The notes under the pieces are model-generated. The model saw only the letters and a list, made by a program, of their open reading frames with translations, had not been told where the DNA came from and did not search any database. From contig JAKUNL010000009.1 of the NCBI GenBank assembly GCA_022451925.1, positions 10,923-58,161 of the forward strand: a stretch of 47,239 bases of DNA. Reading direction: 5' to 3'. The translations under genes and the position numbers were made by a program. Source of the stretch: Dehalococcoidia bacterium. Its GTDB lineage: Bacteria; Chloroflexota; Dehalococcoidia; Lucifugimonadales; UBA3495. Positions 7,566 to 16,235 of the stretch are shown here, one piece after another (position 1 is the stretch's first letter; every line of letters starts with the position of its first letter).

Positions 7566-8342
7566 CTAGATTAGAGACCTGGACTGCCCTCCGTCAACGT
7601 TCAAGCATGTGCCTGTAATCATACTTGCGTTCTCTGAAGCCAGGAACGCTACTGTGTCACCGATGGGCTCTGGCCAACCGAACTTCCCAGCGGGCAGGTT
7701 GCGATCTATGAAGTCGGCGACCTGTTCTGGCGTGCTGTTTTGCTGGAACCGGTCCCAACTGCTTCCGGGGAAATCGATGGACCCCGGGGCAATGCAGTTG
7801 ACCAGGACGTTCTCTTTCATCAGATTGAGAGCCAGGTGCTTGGAGAAGGCGATGAGAGCTGCCTTGCCAGTCATGTAATCGATGGAACCACCGTATTCAC
7901 GACCATAGATGGATGAGATGCTGATAATCCGGCCCCATTTCTGCTCTCGCATATGTGGCAATACCTTTGAGATGAGTTCAACTGCGCTCATGAAGTTAAA
8001 CTCCATACCTTCTCTAAAAGTCTCGAGTCCGGTTTCTTGGAAGTCTGCTGTGCCTTTTCTGCCCCCGGCGTTATTTACTAGGATGTCAACTTCTCCTAGA
8101 GTTTTTACCGTTTGGTCATGAAAATTCTTGAGGTCTTCTGCTTTCAAAACATCGGCTTGTACTGCCATGATGTCATAACCTTTGGATTTCAACTCGGTTA
8201 CCGTTGTATCCAGGTTTTCCTGGCCGCGCGCGCAGATCGCAACCTTGCAACCCTCTCTGGCCAGTGAGTCTGCAGCCTGCTTGCCGAGACCGTGACTGCC
8301 ACCGGTAACCATTGCTACTTTGCCTTGCAGGGACAGATCCAT
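7566..8342 (-). CDS. SDR family NAD(P)-dependent oxidoreductase
   Basis: This 258-residue classical short-chain dehydrogenase has the cofactor loop TGGSHGLG (13-20), NNAG at about 90-93, and catalytic S143, Y156 and K160 (Y-M-T-G-K). The dinucleotide-binding strand ends in ICARGQENL, an arginine-containing pattern usually linked with NADP(H) preference. The C-terminus has TGTCLNVDGGQSR, typical of FabG-like members. Substrate is unknown; a secondary alcohol or ketone is expected. It is divergent from the CoA-transferase gene and the shared 190-bp gap holds a candidate promoter. ATG 8342 has AGGAGGCGAT just upstream. Confidence 0.92.
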   Translation of the reverse strand: MDLSLQGKVAMVTGGSHGLGKQAADSLAREGCKVAICARGQENLDTTVTELKSKGYDIMAVQADVLKAEDLKNFHDQTVKTLGEVDILVNNAGGRKGTADFQETGLETFREGMEFNFMSAVELISKVLPHMREQKWGRIISISSIYGREYGGSIDYMTGKAALIAFSKHLALNLMKENVLVNCIAPGSIDFPGSSWDRFQQNSTPEQVADFIDRNLPAGKFGWPEPIGDTVAFLASENASMITGTCLNVDGGQSRSLI

Positions 8343-8450
8343 TATCGCCTCCTGTGATATTCACTTCGTGTTATTTGTTAGGTTTCTGGAATTTGTTGGT
8401 GGGATTATAGAGGCAGTTGTCCGGTTGTACCACACTCACCGGCCCGACGG

Positions 8451-8477
8451 TTGTTGGGAATATATGTCGGCTATAAT
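8451..8477 (+). promoter_or_regulatory. Candidate sigma-70 promoter for the CoA-transferase gene
   Basis: TTGTTG at 8451-8456 and a perfect TATAAT at 8472-8477 lie 58 bp before the CoA-transferase ATG. The 15-bp spacer is shorter than the ideal 17, so the -10 is the stronger part of the call. Confidence 0.4.
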
Positions 8478-8534
8478 TGGCCCGATTGGTTCCAGGGCTT
8501 TACTAAACGTTCATTTAAAAAAATAGGTGGTCAT

Positions 8535-9740
8535 ATGCAGGCTCTTGAGGGCATTACGGTATTGGACTTCTGTCGCAACGCACCTGGTATGTTTTGTACT
8601 ACGGTGCTTGCTGATCTTGGAGCTGATGTTCTGATGATTGAGCGTCCCATGGACGAAACTCGCTCTGCCTACGAGAAATTGGTGGCCGGTATACAGGGTG
8701 ACGACGATGCACGCCAGCACGCTTGTTTCAACGCTTTGCAACGTAATAAACGCAGTATCGCTTTGAATCTGAAAGACCCTGAAGCCCAGGATATATTCCA
8801 GAAGCTTGCCGAGACGACGGACGTGGTTGTTGAAGGATTTCGGCCTGGTGTCATGGATCGGCTGGGTGCTGGGTATGAGAAAGTCCGTTCTATCAACCCC
8901 CGGGCAGTTTACTGCTCAGTTTCCGGTTACGGACAAGATGGACCATATGCACAACTAGCGGGGCATGACATCAACTACATCTCATTTGCCGGAGCGTTGG
9001 GTCTGATTGGGCCTCGTGATGGGAAACCGTCGATTCCGTTGAACCTTATTGCAGACTACGCCGGTGGGGGGCTTTGCGGGGCTGTCGGCATCCTGGCTGC
9101 TCTAATGGCCCGAGAAAAGACTGGCATCGGTCAATATGTGGACATTGCCATGAGTGAGGGCGTGCTCTACATGCTCTCGGGCATGATTTCAGATGTGCTT
9201 TCTCGAGGTGTATCAACTGAACGTGCTGGGAATAGGCTGAATGGCGGGGCGCCTTACTACAATGTCTATCAGACCAAGGACGGGAAATATTTCTCCATCG
9301 CCGCCATAGAGCCCTGGTTCTGGACTAATCTATGCCACGCTCTCGACCGTGAGGATCTGCTGCCCCATCAAGATGCTACCGGTCATCAGAAAACAGTTGT
9401 TGAACAGGCTTTCGCCGAAGCATTTCTAGCCAAGACCAGAGACGAATGGTTTGAAGAGTTGAAGGGAGCCAATATCTCGGTTGGCAAAGTTTATTCACTA
9501 TCGGAGGCTTTGGACGACCCTCATGTGAAGGAACGGGGAATGCTCCTTGAGATTGAGGCGCCTGACATCCCCGAAGGAAAAGTTCGGCAGGTGGCGACTT
9601 CGATCCATCTTTCCGAAACTCCAGGAGAAGTGCGCCATCTAGGGTCTGTAACTGGACAGCATACTTCTTCAGTGCTAGAAAATCTGGGGTTTGATGCAGC
9701 TACTGTCGCTGATCTTATACGACGCCAGGTGGTTCAATAG
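8535..9740 (+). CDS. Class III (CaiB/BaiF) CoA-transferase
   Basis: This 401-residue cytosolic enzyme would move coenzyme A between carboxylic acids via an aspartyl-CoA anhydride. The catalytic aspartate is D174 in LIADYAGGGL. Other family marks are GITVLDFCRNAPGMF at the N-terminus, the P-loop-like ADLGADVLMIERP, VVVEGFRPGVMDRLG and YCSVSGYGQDGPY. Length and motifs fit the complete family. ATG 8535 is chosen because AGGTGG precedes it and a longer frame from 8451 would add 28 residues with no family character. Substrate pairs in the family include carnitine, formate/oxalate, bile acids and benzylsuccinate; none can be chosen here. A luciferase-like oxidoreductase follows 176 bp downstream. 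Confidence 0.94.
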   Translation: MQALEGITVLDFCRNAPGMFCTTVLADLGADVLMIERPMDETRSAYEKLVAGIQGDDDARQHACFNALQRNKRSIALNLKDPEAQDIFQKLAETTDVVVEGFRPGVMDRLGAGYEKVRSINPRAVYCSVSGYGQDGPYAQLAGHDINYISFAGALGLIGPRDGKPSIPLNLIADYAGGGLCGAVGILAALMAREKTGIGQYVDIAMSEGVLYMLSGMISDVLSRGVSTERAGNRLNGGAPYYNVYQTKDGKYFSIAAIEPWFWTNLCHALDREDLLPHQDATGHQKTVVEQAFAEAFLAKTRDEWFEELKGANISVGKVYSLSEALDDPHVKERGMLLEIEAPDIPEGKVRQVATSIHLSETPGEVRHLGSVTGQHTSSVLENLGFDAATVADLIRRQVVQ

Positions 9741-9786
9741 CTCCTCGATTTGCTTACGGCAAAATAGCAATGCTAGGCTCAAATCG

Positions 9787-9795
9787 TGCTATACT
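9787..9795 (+). promoter_or_regulatory. Extended -10 promoter upstream of luciferase-like oxidoreductase
   Basis: TGCTATACT is an extended -10 element (TGn plus TATACT), 122 bp before the TTG start of the next gene. No good -35 is seen, as is common for extended -10 promoters. The long leader has no hairpin that I recognise. Confidence 0.4.
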
Positions 9796-9916
9796 AAGCC
9801 CGCTCTAGAGAGGACTTGAATCGCGAAAAATCACTTCTAGCGATTGTATGTCCTTGAATATCATAGCCTTATTAATATCAAAACCCAGTTAAATTTAGAT
9901 TCACGGGGAACATAAT

Positions 9917-11062
9917 TTGATCAAGCGATTCTCAGTCTTATATGTCGGTCAAATAGACCTGGAAAATGTGGGCGTCGACGGGACCCCGCCAGATGACCGT
10001 CGTTATACCAATGAACAACTGGCTCAGACCTATGATAATGCTCTGGCGTTGGCCAAGCAGATGGACGACTCAGGGTACTATTGTCTCTGGACGGCAGAAC
10101 ATCATTTTCAGCGAGAAGGGTTCGAATGTATCCCCAACCTGACTCTGTTAGGTACCCATCTGGCAGCCCACACCAAGAACCTGAAATTTGGAGCTTCGTT
10201 CAACATCCTGCCAATGTGGCATCCCCTACGTTTGGCTGAAGATTTCTCTCTGGGTGATATCCTCACAGGCGGAAGATTGATTTTCGGCATCGGCCGCGGT
10301 TATCAATCCAGAGAAGTGGAGACATTTGGATCGCCGCTTATTGATCAAGATGCCAATCGAGAACTCTTTGAAGAACAAGTCGAGATTATTCTGAAGGCTT
10401 TCAATGAAGAGTCTTTCAGTCACCATGGAAAGCACTACAATATACCTCCAGATGTCCCCTACCGAGGCTATCAGCTCAAGGACATCACTCTCGTGCCAAG
10501 GCCTATGCATTTACCGGTAGATATTTGGCAGCCGATGAGCAGCGGGCGTAGTATCGAGTTCATCGCTAAGAAAGGCATCAAGGGTATGACCGCTCTTTCC
10601 GGCGAAAAGGTTGTGGAGCAATTCTTCACTACGTACCGCGATGCAGCCCAAGAAGCGGGCCGGTCGCTGAAGCTGGGGCAGGACATGTCCCTGGGGTTTG
10701 GTTTCTATATTGCCGACACGCAAAAAGAGGCCATGGAGCGCGTTCGCCCCTACCATGATGAGCGGTACAAGTGGTTCTCTCCATTTGGTCTGGTTCGTTA
10801 TACCGACGAAGAAGGGCGCATGTGGGGGAGCCCGGGCGCTCCTGCCCGCACTCCTTTGGTCGAAGATGGAGTTCAACAGAAAGCCTGGATATGCGGCCCG
10901 CCAGAGCATTTTGTTGAAACGCTTAAAGAAATTGAAGAGAAATATCCCGGTCTGGAAGATATATTCTTGCAGTGGCCGGAGGGTATGGGCTGGCCGGAGC
11001 TGAGTAAGCAATTGGACATCTTCTCGAAGGAAGTCATTCCGGCTTTCTCCAAACGAGGTTAA
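9917..11062 (+). CDS. LLM class flavin-dependent oxidoreductase
   Basis: This 381-residue TIM-barrel enzyme belongs to the bacterial luciferase-like group, which uses reduced FMN or F420 to hydroxylate or oxidise small organic compounds. Diagnostic segments are YCLWTAEHHFQREGFECIPN (about residues 55-74), KFGASFNILPMWHPLRLAED, and GGRLIFGIGRGYQSREVETFG, which forms the flavin phosphate site. The C-terminal part keeps GPPEHFVETL. The start is TTG at 9917 with GGGGAA 7 bases before it. It follows a class III CoA-transferase on the same strand, which suits oxidation of an acyl or cyclic substrate followed by CoA activation (inference). It is one of three members in the window, the other two sitting together near 32 kb with an FMN reductase. 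Confidence 0.93.
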   Translation: MIKRFSVLYVGQIDLENVGVDGTPPDDRRYTNEQLAQTYDNALALAKQMDDSGYYCLWTAEHHFQREGFECIPNLTLLGTHLAAHTKNLKFGASFNILPMWHPLRLAEDFSLGDILTGGRLIFGIGRGYQSREVETFGSPLIDQDANRELFEEQVEIILKAFNEESFSHHGKHYNIPPDVPYRGYQLKDITLVPRPMHLPVDIWQPMSSGRSIEFIAKKGIKGMTALSGEKVVEQFFTTYRDAAQEAGRSLKLGQDMSLGFGFYIADTQKEAMERVRPYHDERYKWFSPFGLVRYTDEEGRMWGSPGAPARTPLVEDGVQQKAWICGPPEHFVETLKEIEEKYPGLEDIFLQWPEGMGWPELSKQLDIFSKEVIPAFSKRG

Positions 11063-11180
11063 CCTAAACCTTTATTAGTGATCTGCTCTCCGGTGTTGAT
11101 AACTCGGAGAATACCCCTAGGATTTGATTTGAGGCCTATCCGCTTGAATTCAAGTGGCTTGCCTTCCAGAGGAGCGGCCA

Positions 11181-12485
11181 TTGGCGGACTCTGAACACGT
11201 ATCCCTGGCCAGAGCTGGAGCCAGCGCCATCTCCAGGTGGCGTGAAGCTACTTGGCGAAGGCCCAATACTGAGACGCCCCGTTTCAGTCTTGGCTACCGA
11301 CTAGAAGACAGGGGGGCTGGCGAGACATTCACACCTGATTATCTTTACGGGCGCCCGTCCTTAGATCTTTCAGGGGCCATGTTGAATGCTGTGAAATTGT
11401 CGGGTGCAGATCTATCACATGATGATCTCACTAAGGCGGATTTGACAGGCTCTGACCTGCGTCAGGCAGACCTATCTGGTGCCAATCTCCAAGGGGCTCA
11501 TCTCTGGCGGTCCAACTTATCCAGAGCTAACTTCAACGAGGCTTTCATGGCCGGCTGCACCCTCGGCCGGACTAATTTGTCGAACAGCGTTATGCAGTCA
11601 GTAGATCTGAAGGGCGCTAATATCGCTTTCTCTAATCTCTCGTATGTTGATCTCGAGCGGGCCGATCTTTCCGGAACCGATCTCAGCCAAACTGATCTTT
11701 CTTGGGCCAACCTTAGTGGGGCTAATCTTAGAAATTCCCGATTGGTCGGAGCAAATCTCGACATGGCAGACCTGTCAGGAGCTGACCTCCAGGGCGCGGT
11801 GATCATAAACGCTAAGATGAGCAACACTAGTCTCATTCGGGCCATCTGTGGGCTCACTACCATAGCAAATTGTGACCTGACTGGGGTGATTGGTCTTGGA
11901 GAGATCCAGCACGTTGGGCCAAGCATGATCGGCCTCGATACAATATCCCGTTCTAAGGGAGAGGTCGACTCCAGGTTTCTCGAGGGTGCTGGTGTACCGC
12001 GATTATTAATCGCGGCTCAGGATTCACTTCGAAATTCGGGGATTACTTATAAGAGGGTCCTGCTGGTCGGGTCTGTGGATGATGGCGAATTTGCAGACCG
12101 AATCAAGTCTGGACTCGCAGAGGCCCAAGTGCCCAGCTGGATAATATCAGCCGACGATGAGGATTCTCTTACCTCCGGTTCAACCAATTTGGATAGCGCG
12201 GTCTATTACGATCGTGTGATTTTGCTATGTACGGCGTCGTCGTTGGAAAACCCTTTAACCAGCCGTAATTTCTCAAGCCTGGTGAGCAATCCAGGCCCGA
12301 CGGTGCGAGATTCAATCATCACGGTCGCGGCTGATGACGTCTTCTACCAGCGAGAGGACCGCCTTTGTACCGGGCTGCGGGAGGGTAAAGTGGTGGATTT
12401 CCGTGGATCGCATGATGACGGTCGGTTCAAACAGGCCCTGTCAGCCTTGATCAGGGAATTTGAGGATTCACCATTTAGCTTTTAG
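11181..12485 (+). CDS. Pentapeptide-repeat protein with C-terminal TIR-like domain
   Basis: This 434-residue protein has two parts. From about residue 60 to 235 it is a run of A(D/N)LSG-type pentapeptides (LSGADLSHDDLTKADLTGS and many more), which fold as a right-handed quadrilateral beta-helix. A linker with SKGEVDSRFLEGAGVP leads to a domain at about 290-430 that aligns by eye with the TIR-like domain of bacterial pentapeptide-TIR proteins: the opening strand YKRVLLVG, then DGEFADRIKSGLAEAQVPSW, DRVILLCTASSL, and the closing VVDFRGSHDDGRFKQALSAL. The usual CWFAPED stretch reads SWIISAD, so the conserved acidic residue is missing and NAD cleavage is doubtful. TTG 11181 has GAGGAG 6 bases upstream; GTG 11154 is an alternative. 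Function is unknown; signalling or defence scaffolding is possible. Confidence 0.8.
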   Translation: MADSEHVSLARAGASAISRWREATWRRPNTETPRFSLGYRLEDRGAGETFTPDYLYGRPSLDLSGAMLNAVKLSGADLSHDDLTKADLTGSDLRQADLSGANLQGAHLWRSNLSRANFNEAFMAGCTLGRTNLSNSVMQSVDLKGANIAFSNLSYVDLERADLSGTDLSQTDLSWANLSGANLRNSRLVGANLDMADLSGADLQGAVIINAKMSNTSLIRAICGLTTIANCDLTGVIGLGEIQHVGPSMIGLDTISRSKGEVDSRFLEGAGVPRLLIAAQDSLRNSGITYKRVLLVGSVDDGEFADRIKSGLAEAQVPSWIISADDEDSLTSGSTNLDSAVYYDRVILLCTASSLENPLTSRNFSSLVSNPGPTVRDSIITVAADDVFYQREDRLCTGLREGKVVDFRGSHDDGRFKQALSALIREFEDSPFSF

Positions 12486-12524
12486 TTGTTCTTGACGGGC
12501 GATTAAGTTGGCTTATCGAATCAG

Positions 12525-12914
12525 CTATTCCACCGGTGTTTCTTCGGCTAACATCAGACATGCTTCTCCCCATTGAGCCGGGTTTGATAGGTCCCAGTCG
12601 TCACTTGATTCTGCTGGCTGCAATCTGAGTCCCTCGTCTCCGCCGTAGACCAGCAGTACTACGCCTTCACCAGAATCCTCGGCTAACGCAGACATAGCAG
12701 TGCATTCTCCGTCGGAACTCCAACCGGTTACACTGCACCACAGGTCTTCCCCATTTGGGCTTGTGGAATACACCCGCATGACCTCGATTGGATCGGTCAG
12801 TAAGTCAAACATCCGGTGTAGGTCCAGAGGGCTATTTGCCCCACCGGTAACTTCCACTTCAATCAGCATTCTATATTGGCTCCCATTAGTGTGGACTCCT
12901 CCCCATATTATCAC
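12525..12914 (-). CDS. Hypothetical acidic protein
   Basis: This is a 129-residue frame with no family I recognise. It is rich in acidic residues and tryptophan (WGGVHTNG, LWCSVTGWSSDGEC, DDWDLSNPAQWGEACLML), has no signal peptide or membrane segment, and its composition looks protein-like rather than random. Two of its three cysteines are in the middle (WCSVTGWSSDGEC). The ORF start is GTG 12914 without a clear ribosome site; ATG at 12869 with GGGAG about 10 bases upstream would give 114 residues and may be correct. It converges with the pentapeptide/TIR gene, 39 bp apart, and could be a lineage-specific partner of it. A shorter frame on the opposite strand is considered a shadow. Confidence 0.5.
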   Translation of the reverse strand: MIIWGGVHTNGSQYRMLIEVEVTGGANSPLDLHRMFDLLTDPIEVMRVYSTSPNGEDLWCSVTGWSSDGECTAMSALAEDSGEGVVLLVYGGDEGLRLQPAESSDDWDLSNPAQWGEACLMLAEETPVE

Positions 12915-13269
12915 TCGGACCGGATCGGAGCCCGTCTTGAGCCGATGATAAAGTATGCATGGCGTGCCAGAGTCCGATTAACAATATTCTCTATAAGTGG
13001 GTATAGCCAGGCGCTATTTGGGATTACATAAGTAGTCCGGTTTAATTTTGGAGCGCTGTATTTGATGTTTCTTGTGTATTTATCGCCATGCTCCTTCCAT
13101 CTTAGAACGCCTTAGAATTTGCAAATGGTTGATGAATCTAGAGTGTATTTCTTCCCAAAGAAATCGCGTTCGATAGTCATCAAGTAACAAACGAGGGATT
13201 TCGCTGTAGGACCGTCTCTTGTTATCGCTGAGAAGTCTGATTGCTATGGCTGATGGAAATCTATTTGTA
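12915..13269. other. Intergenic stretch with no recognised gene
   Basis: About 355 bp between the hypothetical gene and the promoter of the gamma-glutamyltransferase-like gene. A 72-residue minus-strand frame (13080-13298) is very basic, lacks a ribosome site and overlaps the promoter, so it is not called. I see no RNA gene. Confidence 0.4.
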
Positions 13270-13298
13270 TTGACACCCCGGTTGCCCCTCCGTATCAT
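13270..13298 (+). promoter_or_regulatory. Strong sigma-70 promoter of the gamma-glutamyltransferase-like gene
   Basis: TTGACA (13270-13275) and TATCAT (13293-13298) are separated by exactly 17 bp. The -35 is a perfect consensus and the -10 has one mismatch. It points at the gene starting at 13370, giving a leader of roughly 65 bases. This is the clearest promoter in the window. Confidence 0.75.
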
Positions 13299-13313
13299 CT
13301 CCTGAAACGGGGG

Positions 13314-13329
13314 GTGCCTTTTTAGGCAC
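13314..13329 (+). promoter_or_regulatory. Leader hairpin in the 5' UTR of the gamma-glutamyltransferase-like gene
   Basis: GTGCCT-TTTT-AGGCAC folds as a perfect 6-bp stem with a T4 loop, about 10 bases after the expected transcription start. It may stabilise the 5' end of the mRNA. It is not followed by a T-run, so it is unlikely to be a terminator. Confidence 0.5.
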
Positions 13330-13369
13330 AGTATTTGCAGAAAAACAGACGTCGCCTAGGGGGTGCATC

Positions 13370-15130
13370 GTGGCAATCGGAATCAAATCCTACCGTCCCA
13401 CAGTTTCTGGCTCTACACACATGGTAACGGCCGGTCATTATCTGGCTACAGCGTCTGGTTACCGTATTTTGGAACAGGGCGGGAACGCTACTGACGCCGG
13501 CGTAGCCGCAGGCATCACCTTGAATGTTGTACTGCCCCAGTGGACCAATTTCGGGGGCGTTGCCCCAATCATTGTCCATGATGCCCAGAAAAACGAGACC
13601 ATGGAGATTAGCGGCCTTGGTCGTTGGCCCAAAGCGGCCAACATAGATGATTATCTATCCAAGTACGGGGGAGACCTGCCTCCCGGAATCCCTCGCGCTG
13701 TGACGCCAGCCGGAGCTGATGCCTGGCTGACCGCCCTAAAACTATACGGCACCATGACGTTTGAACAGGTTGTGACCCCCGCTATGGAACTGGCGGAGAA
13801 TGGCTTTCCGGTTCCGGCTACCCTGGCCGCTTATTTCGCTAAGTCCGTTGGAGATGGAATAACCCACGAGTCTGATGAACAGACTATGTGGCCTTCTACT
13901 ACTGAGATTTTCTACCCGGGAGGCCGACCTTTCAAAGAGGGCGAGATACTAGTTCAGAAGGACTTAGCCCGCAGTTTTAGACGCTTGATAGAGGTTGAGC
14001 AGAGGAACACTTCCAAGGGCCGTGAAGAAGCTATCCAAGCCGCCCGCGATTTCTTTTACAGGGGAGAGATCGCCGAGGAGATGGTGAAGTTTCATCAAGA
14101 GAATGGTGGTCTTCTGACTATGCAAGACCTAGCCGATTTCCACGTAGGTGTAAATCCACCGGCCCACGGCACTTATAAGGGTATCGATGTCTATACTTGC
14201 GGTCCTTGGTGCCAGGGGCCGGTTAGTATTCAGGCTTTGCAGATACTTGAGGGAATTGACCTGAAGGGTATGGGTCACAACAGCGCCGATTACATTCATT
14301 CGTTGTTGGCGGCATTCAACTTGGCTCTCAGTGACCGTGAAGCATTCTTCGGCGACCCCGACTTTGTGAATGTACCGATAGAGGGTTTGCTTTCAAAGTC
14401 GTTTGCTGAAGAACGCCGGGCAACCATCGATATGAAGAAAGCCTTTTCTGAGATGCCCCTTGCTGGTAATCCTTGGAAGCATCAAGGAATGGAATCACCC
14501 GAAGGAAAACCGGCCCGGCCAGAACCGGTAGCTGGCGGAATGCAGGCTGATACCAGTTACACGGCCGTAGTAGATCGCTGGGGCAATGCTTTCTCTGCTA
14601 CTCCCAGTGACACCATTGCTTACAACCCAATCGTGCCAGGGCTTGGTTTCATTGTGTCAGGTCGTGGGTCCCAGTCTTGGCTCGATCATGACCACCCCAG
14701 CTCCTTGGAGCCGGGCAAGCGCCCGAGGCTCACTCCCAATCCAGCCTTGGCCATGAAGGACGGGAAAGTATTGCTGCCCTTTGGTACCCCAGGTGGAGAT
14801 GTTCAGCCCCAATCTATGGTCCAGTTGTTCCTGAATGTGGTTGAGTTCGGTATGGAAGCCCAAGAGGCCATCGAAGCGCCACGCGTATCGTCTTGGGGAT
14901 TCCCTAATTCTTTCTGGCCCCACGCCTACAGACCCGGGTTCGTGGGATTAGAAGGACGTATTGACCCTGATGTGATCGAGGAGCTTCGTAGACGAGGCCA
15001 TAACGTTGAGGTCTGGGAAGATTTCACGTATCGCATGGGCTGCGTTTGTGCTATCCATGTTGATCAGACGACCGGCAGCCGCAATGGAGGCGCAGACCCA
15101 CGCCGTGACGCCTACGCCATGGGCCGCTAG
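13370..15130 (+). CDS. Gamma-glutamyltransferase family protein (Ntn hydrolase)
   Basis: This 586-residue member of the gamma-glutamyltranspeptidase/acylase superfamily self-cleaves before a threonine that becomes the nucleophile. The large-subunit start is clear (GHYLATASGYRILEQGGNATDAGVAAGI), and the small-subunit start is D394-T395-S396-Y397-TAVVDRWGN, where family members usually read T-T-H-Y/F-S-V-V-D. The nucleophile is T395, and the next two residues, T-H in E. coli GGT, are S-Y here, so glutathione itself may not be the substrate; cephalosporin acylase-like or other amidase activity is possible. Later PGGDVQPQSMVQ replaces the usual GGSRI glycine loop. No signal peptide is seen, unlike periplasmic GGTs. 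Start is GTG 13370 with GGGGG upstream; it has its own strong promoter and a terminator. Confidence 0.88.
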   Translation: MAIGIKSYRPTVSGSTHMVTAGHYLATASGYRILEQGGNATDAGVAAGITLNVVLPQWTNFGGVAPIIVHDAQKNETMEISGLGRWPKAANIDDYLSKYGGDLPPGIPRAVTPAGADAWLTALKLYGTMTFEQVVTPAMELAENGFPVPATLAAYFAKSVGDGITHESDEQTMWPSTTEIFYPGGRPFKEGEILVQKDLARSFRRLIEVEQRNTSKGREEAIQAARDFFYRGEIAEEMVKFHQENGGLLTMQDLADFHVGVNPPAHGTYKGIDVYTCGPWCQGPVSIQALQILEGIDLKGMGHNSADYIHSLLAAFNLALSDREAFFGDPDFVNVPIEGLLSKSFAEERRATIDMKKAFSEMPLAGNPWKHQGMESPEGKPARPEPVAGGMQADTSYTAVVDRWGNAFSATPSDTIAYNPIVPGLGFIVSGRGSQSWLDHDHPSSLEPGKRPRLTPNPALAMKDGKVLLPFGTPGGDVQPQSMVQLFLNVVEFGMEAQEAIEAPRVSSWGFPNSFWPHAYRPGFVGLEGRIDPDVIEELRRRGHNVEVWEDFTYRMGCVCAIHVDQTTGSRNGGADPRRDAYAMGR

Positions 15131-15138
15131 CCGGAACC

Positions 15139-15189
15139 AGCCAATGGATGAGCTTCAGCAGTTCGGCAGTCGAAGCTCATCCATTGGCT
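15139..15189. terminator. Bidirectional terminator with an 18-bp perfect stem
   Basis: AGCCAATGGATGAGCTTC (15139-15156) and its exact complement (15172-15189) flank a 15-base loop between two converging genes, 9 bp after the GGT-like stop and 3 bp before the SDR stop. The long symmetric stem would stop transcripts from both sides; the plus-strand side is followed by TTCTATT. Confidence 0.8.
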
Positions 15190-15191
15190 TT

Positions 15192-15941
15192 CTATTCGGC
15201 GGTCCGGCCTCCGTCTATGACTAGTTCTGAGCCGGTAACGAATGACGATTCATCCGAGGCCAGATAGAGTGCTCCGTAGGCTACGTCTTCTGGACGTCCC
15301 AGTCGCTTTAGCGGAGTCCGGTTTAACCGATCAGCGCGTTTTTCCTCGTCGGCTAAGAAGCCCTCGGTCATAGGAGTCTCTATTGTCCCAGGGTGTACAG
15401 AATTGACCCGTATCCCATCAGAGGCATACTGGATGGCTGTTGACTTGGTCAGCAGTCTCACTGCGCCCTTGGACGCGTTATAGGAGGAGGTCACACGGCT
15501 TCCTACAAGGCCAGCCACCGATGATATATTCACGATGGAGCCACCACCGCTGTTCCGCATAGCTGGGATGGCATGCTTGGTGCCTAGGAACACACCCTTG
15601 GCGTTGATGTCCATGACTTGGTCCCATTCGTCCGATGACGTCTCTTCCACGTTGTGAGCCCTGTATATACCGGCGTTATTGACCAGGATGTCTAGCTTAC
15701 CAAATCGAGCAACAGTCTCGGTCACCGCCTTTTGCCAGGCGTCTTCGTCGCTGACGTCTAGAGGAATAAATACGCAACTGCCACCGGACTCGTTTATCTC
15801 GGCTTCAATCTGGTGACCATCATCTTCCAACATGTCGCCGATGACTACCTTGGCCCCCTCTTGCGCAAAAAGTTTGGCTTCCACCGCGCCCATACCGCGG
15901 GCTCCGCCGCTGATCAGGGCTACCTTGTTTTCAAGACGCAT
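15192..15941 (-). CDS. SDR family NAD(P)-dependent oxidoreductase (FabG-like)
   Basis: This 249-residue classical short-chain dehydrogenase has SGGARGMG (11-18) for the cofactor, acidic D36 after the second strand (VVIGDM, pointing to NAD rather than NADP), NNAG at 88-91, and catalytic S141, Y154 and K158. The C-terminal half has VHPGTIETPMTEGF and FVTGSELVIDGG. It is close in sequence to the SDR at 35.9-36.7 kb: the cofactor loop, IVNISS and the last 18 or so residues (SSFVTGSELVIDGGRTA) are almost the same, so the two are paralogues. ATG 15941 has AAGGAG 6 bases upstream; a longer frame to 15986 adds 15 unlikely residues. Substrate unknown. Confidence 0.93.
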   Translation of the reverse strand: MRLENKVALISGGARGMGAVEAKLFAQEGAKVVIGDMLEDDGHQIEAEINESGGSCVFIPLDVSDEDAWQKAVTETVARFGKLDILVNNAGIYRAHNVEETSSDEWDQVMDINAKGVFLGTKHAIPAMRNSGGGSIVNISSVAGLVGSRVTSSYNASKGAVRLLTKSTAIQYASDGIRVNSVHPGTIETPMTEGFLADEEKRADRLNRTPLKRLGRPEDVAYGALYLASDESSFVTGSELVIDGGRTAE

Positions 15942-16235
15942 AGCGGTCTCCTTGTTAGTTGTGCTTAGTCCCTCCATAGAGACCAAAGATACTGTGCCCT
16001 AGAAACAGACGGAAGACAAGACCTCGGAAAGAGAACCAGAATCATAAGAATTTCCTAGTATCACAGGCGGAGCCGATAAAAAATGCTTGGATCGTCGTGA
16101 TTTGCGATTCCTGCCCCATGGGAGGTTGATCACGTTACCTCTTGCCATCTGATTGACCCGACTTTGGACCGTCGATAGAATGGTGATTACAGTCGTAGGA
16201 ACCACTCGGCGGGTGCACCAAACGCAATCTTACCA

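Noticed and set aside
13080-13298. 72-residue minus-strand frame
   Set aside because: It has no ribosome site, a very basic composition, and overlaps the strong sigma-70 promoter of the GGT-like gene.
13283-13325. Possible rho-independent terminator (CCCTCCGT...ACGGGGGG and T-run)
   Set aside because: The same bases form the TTGACA-N17-TATCAT promoter and leader hairpin, and no plus-strand gene ends just upstream.
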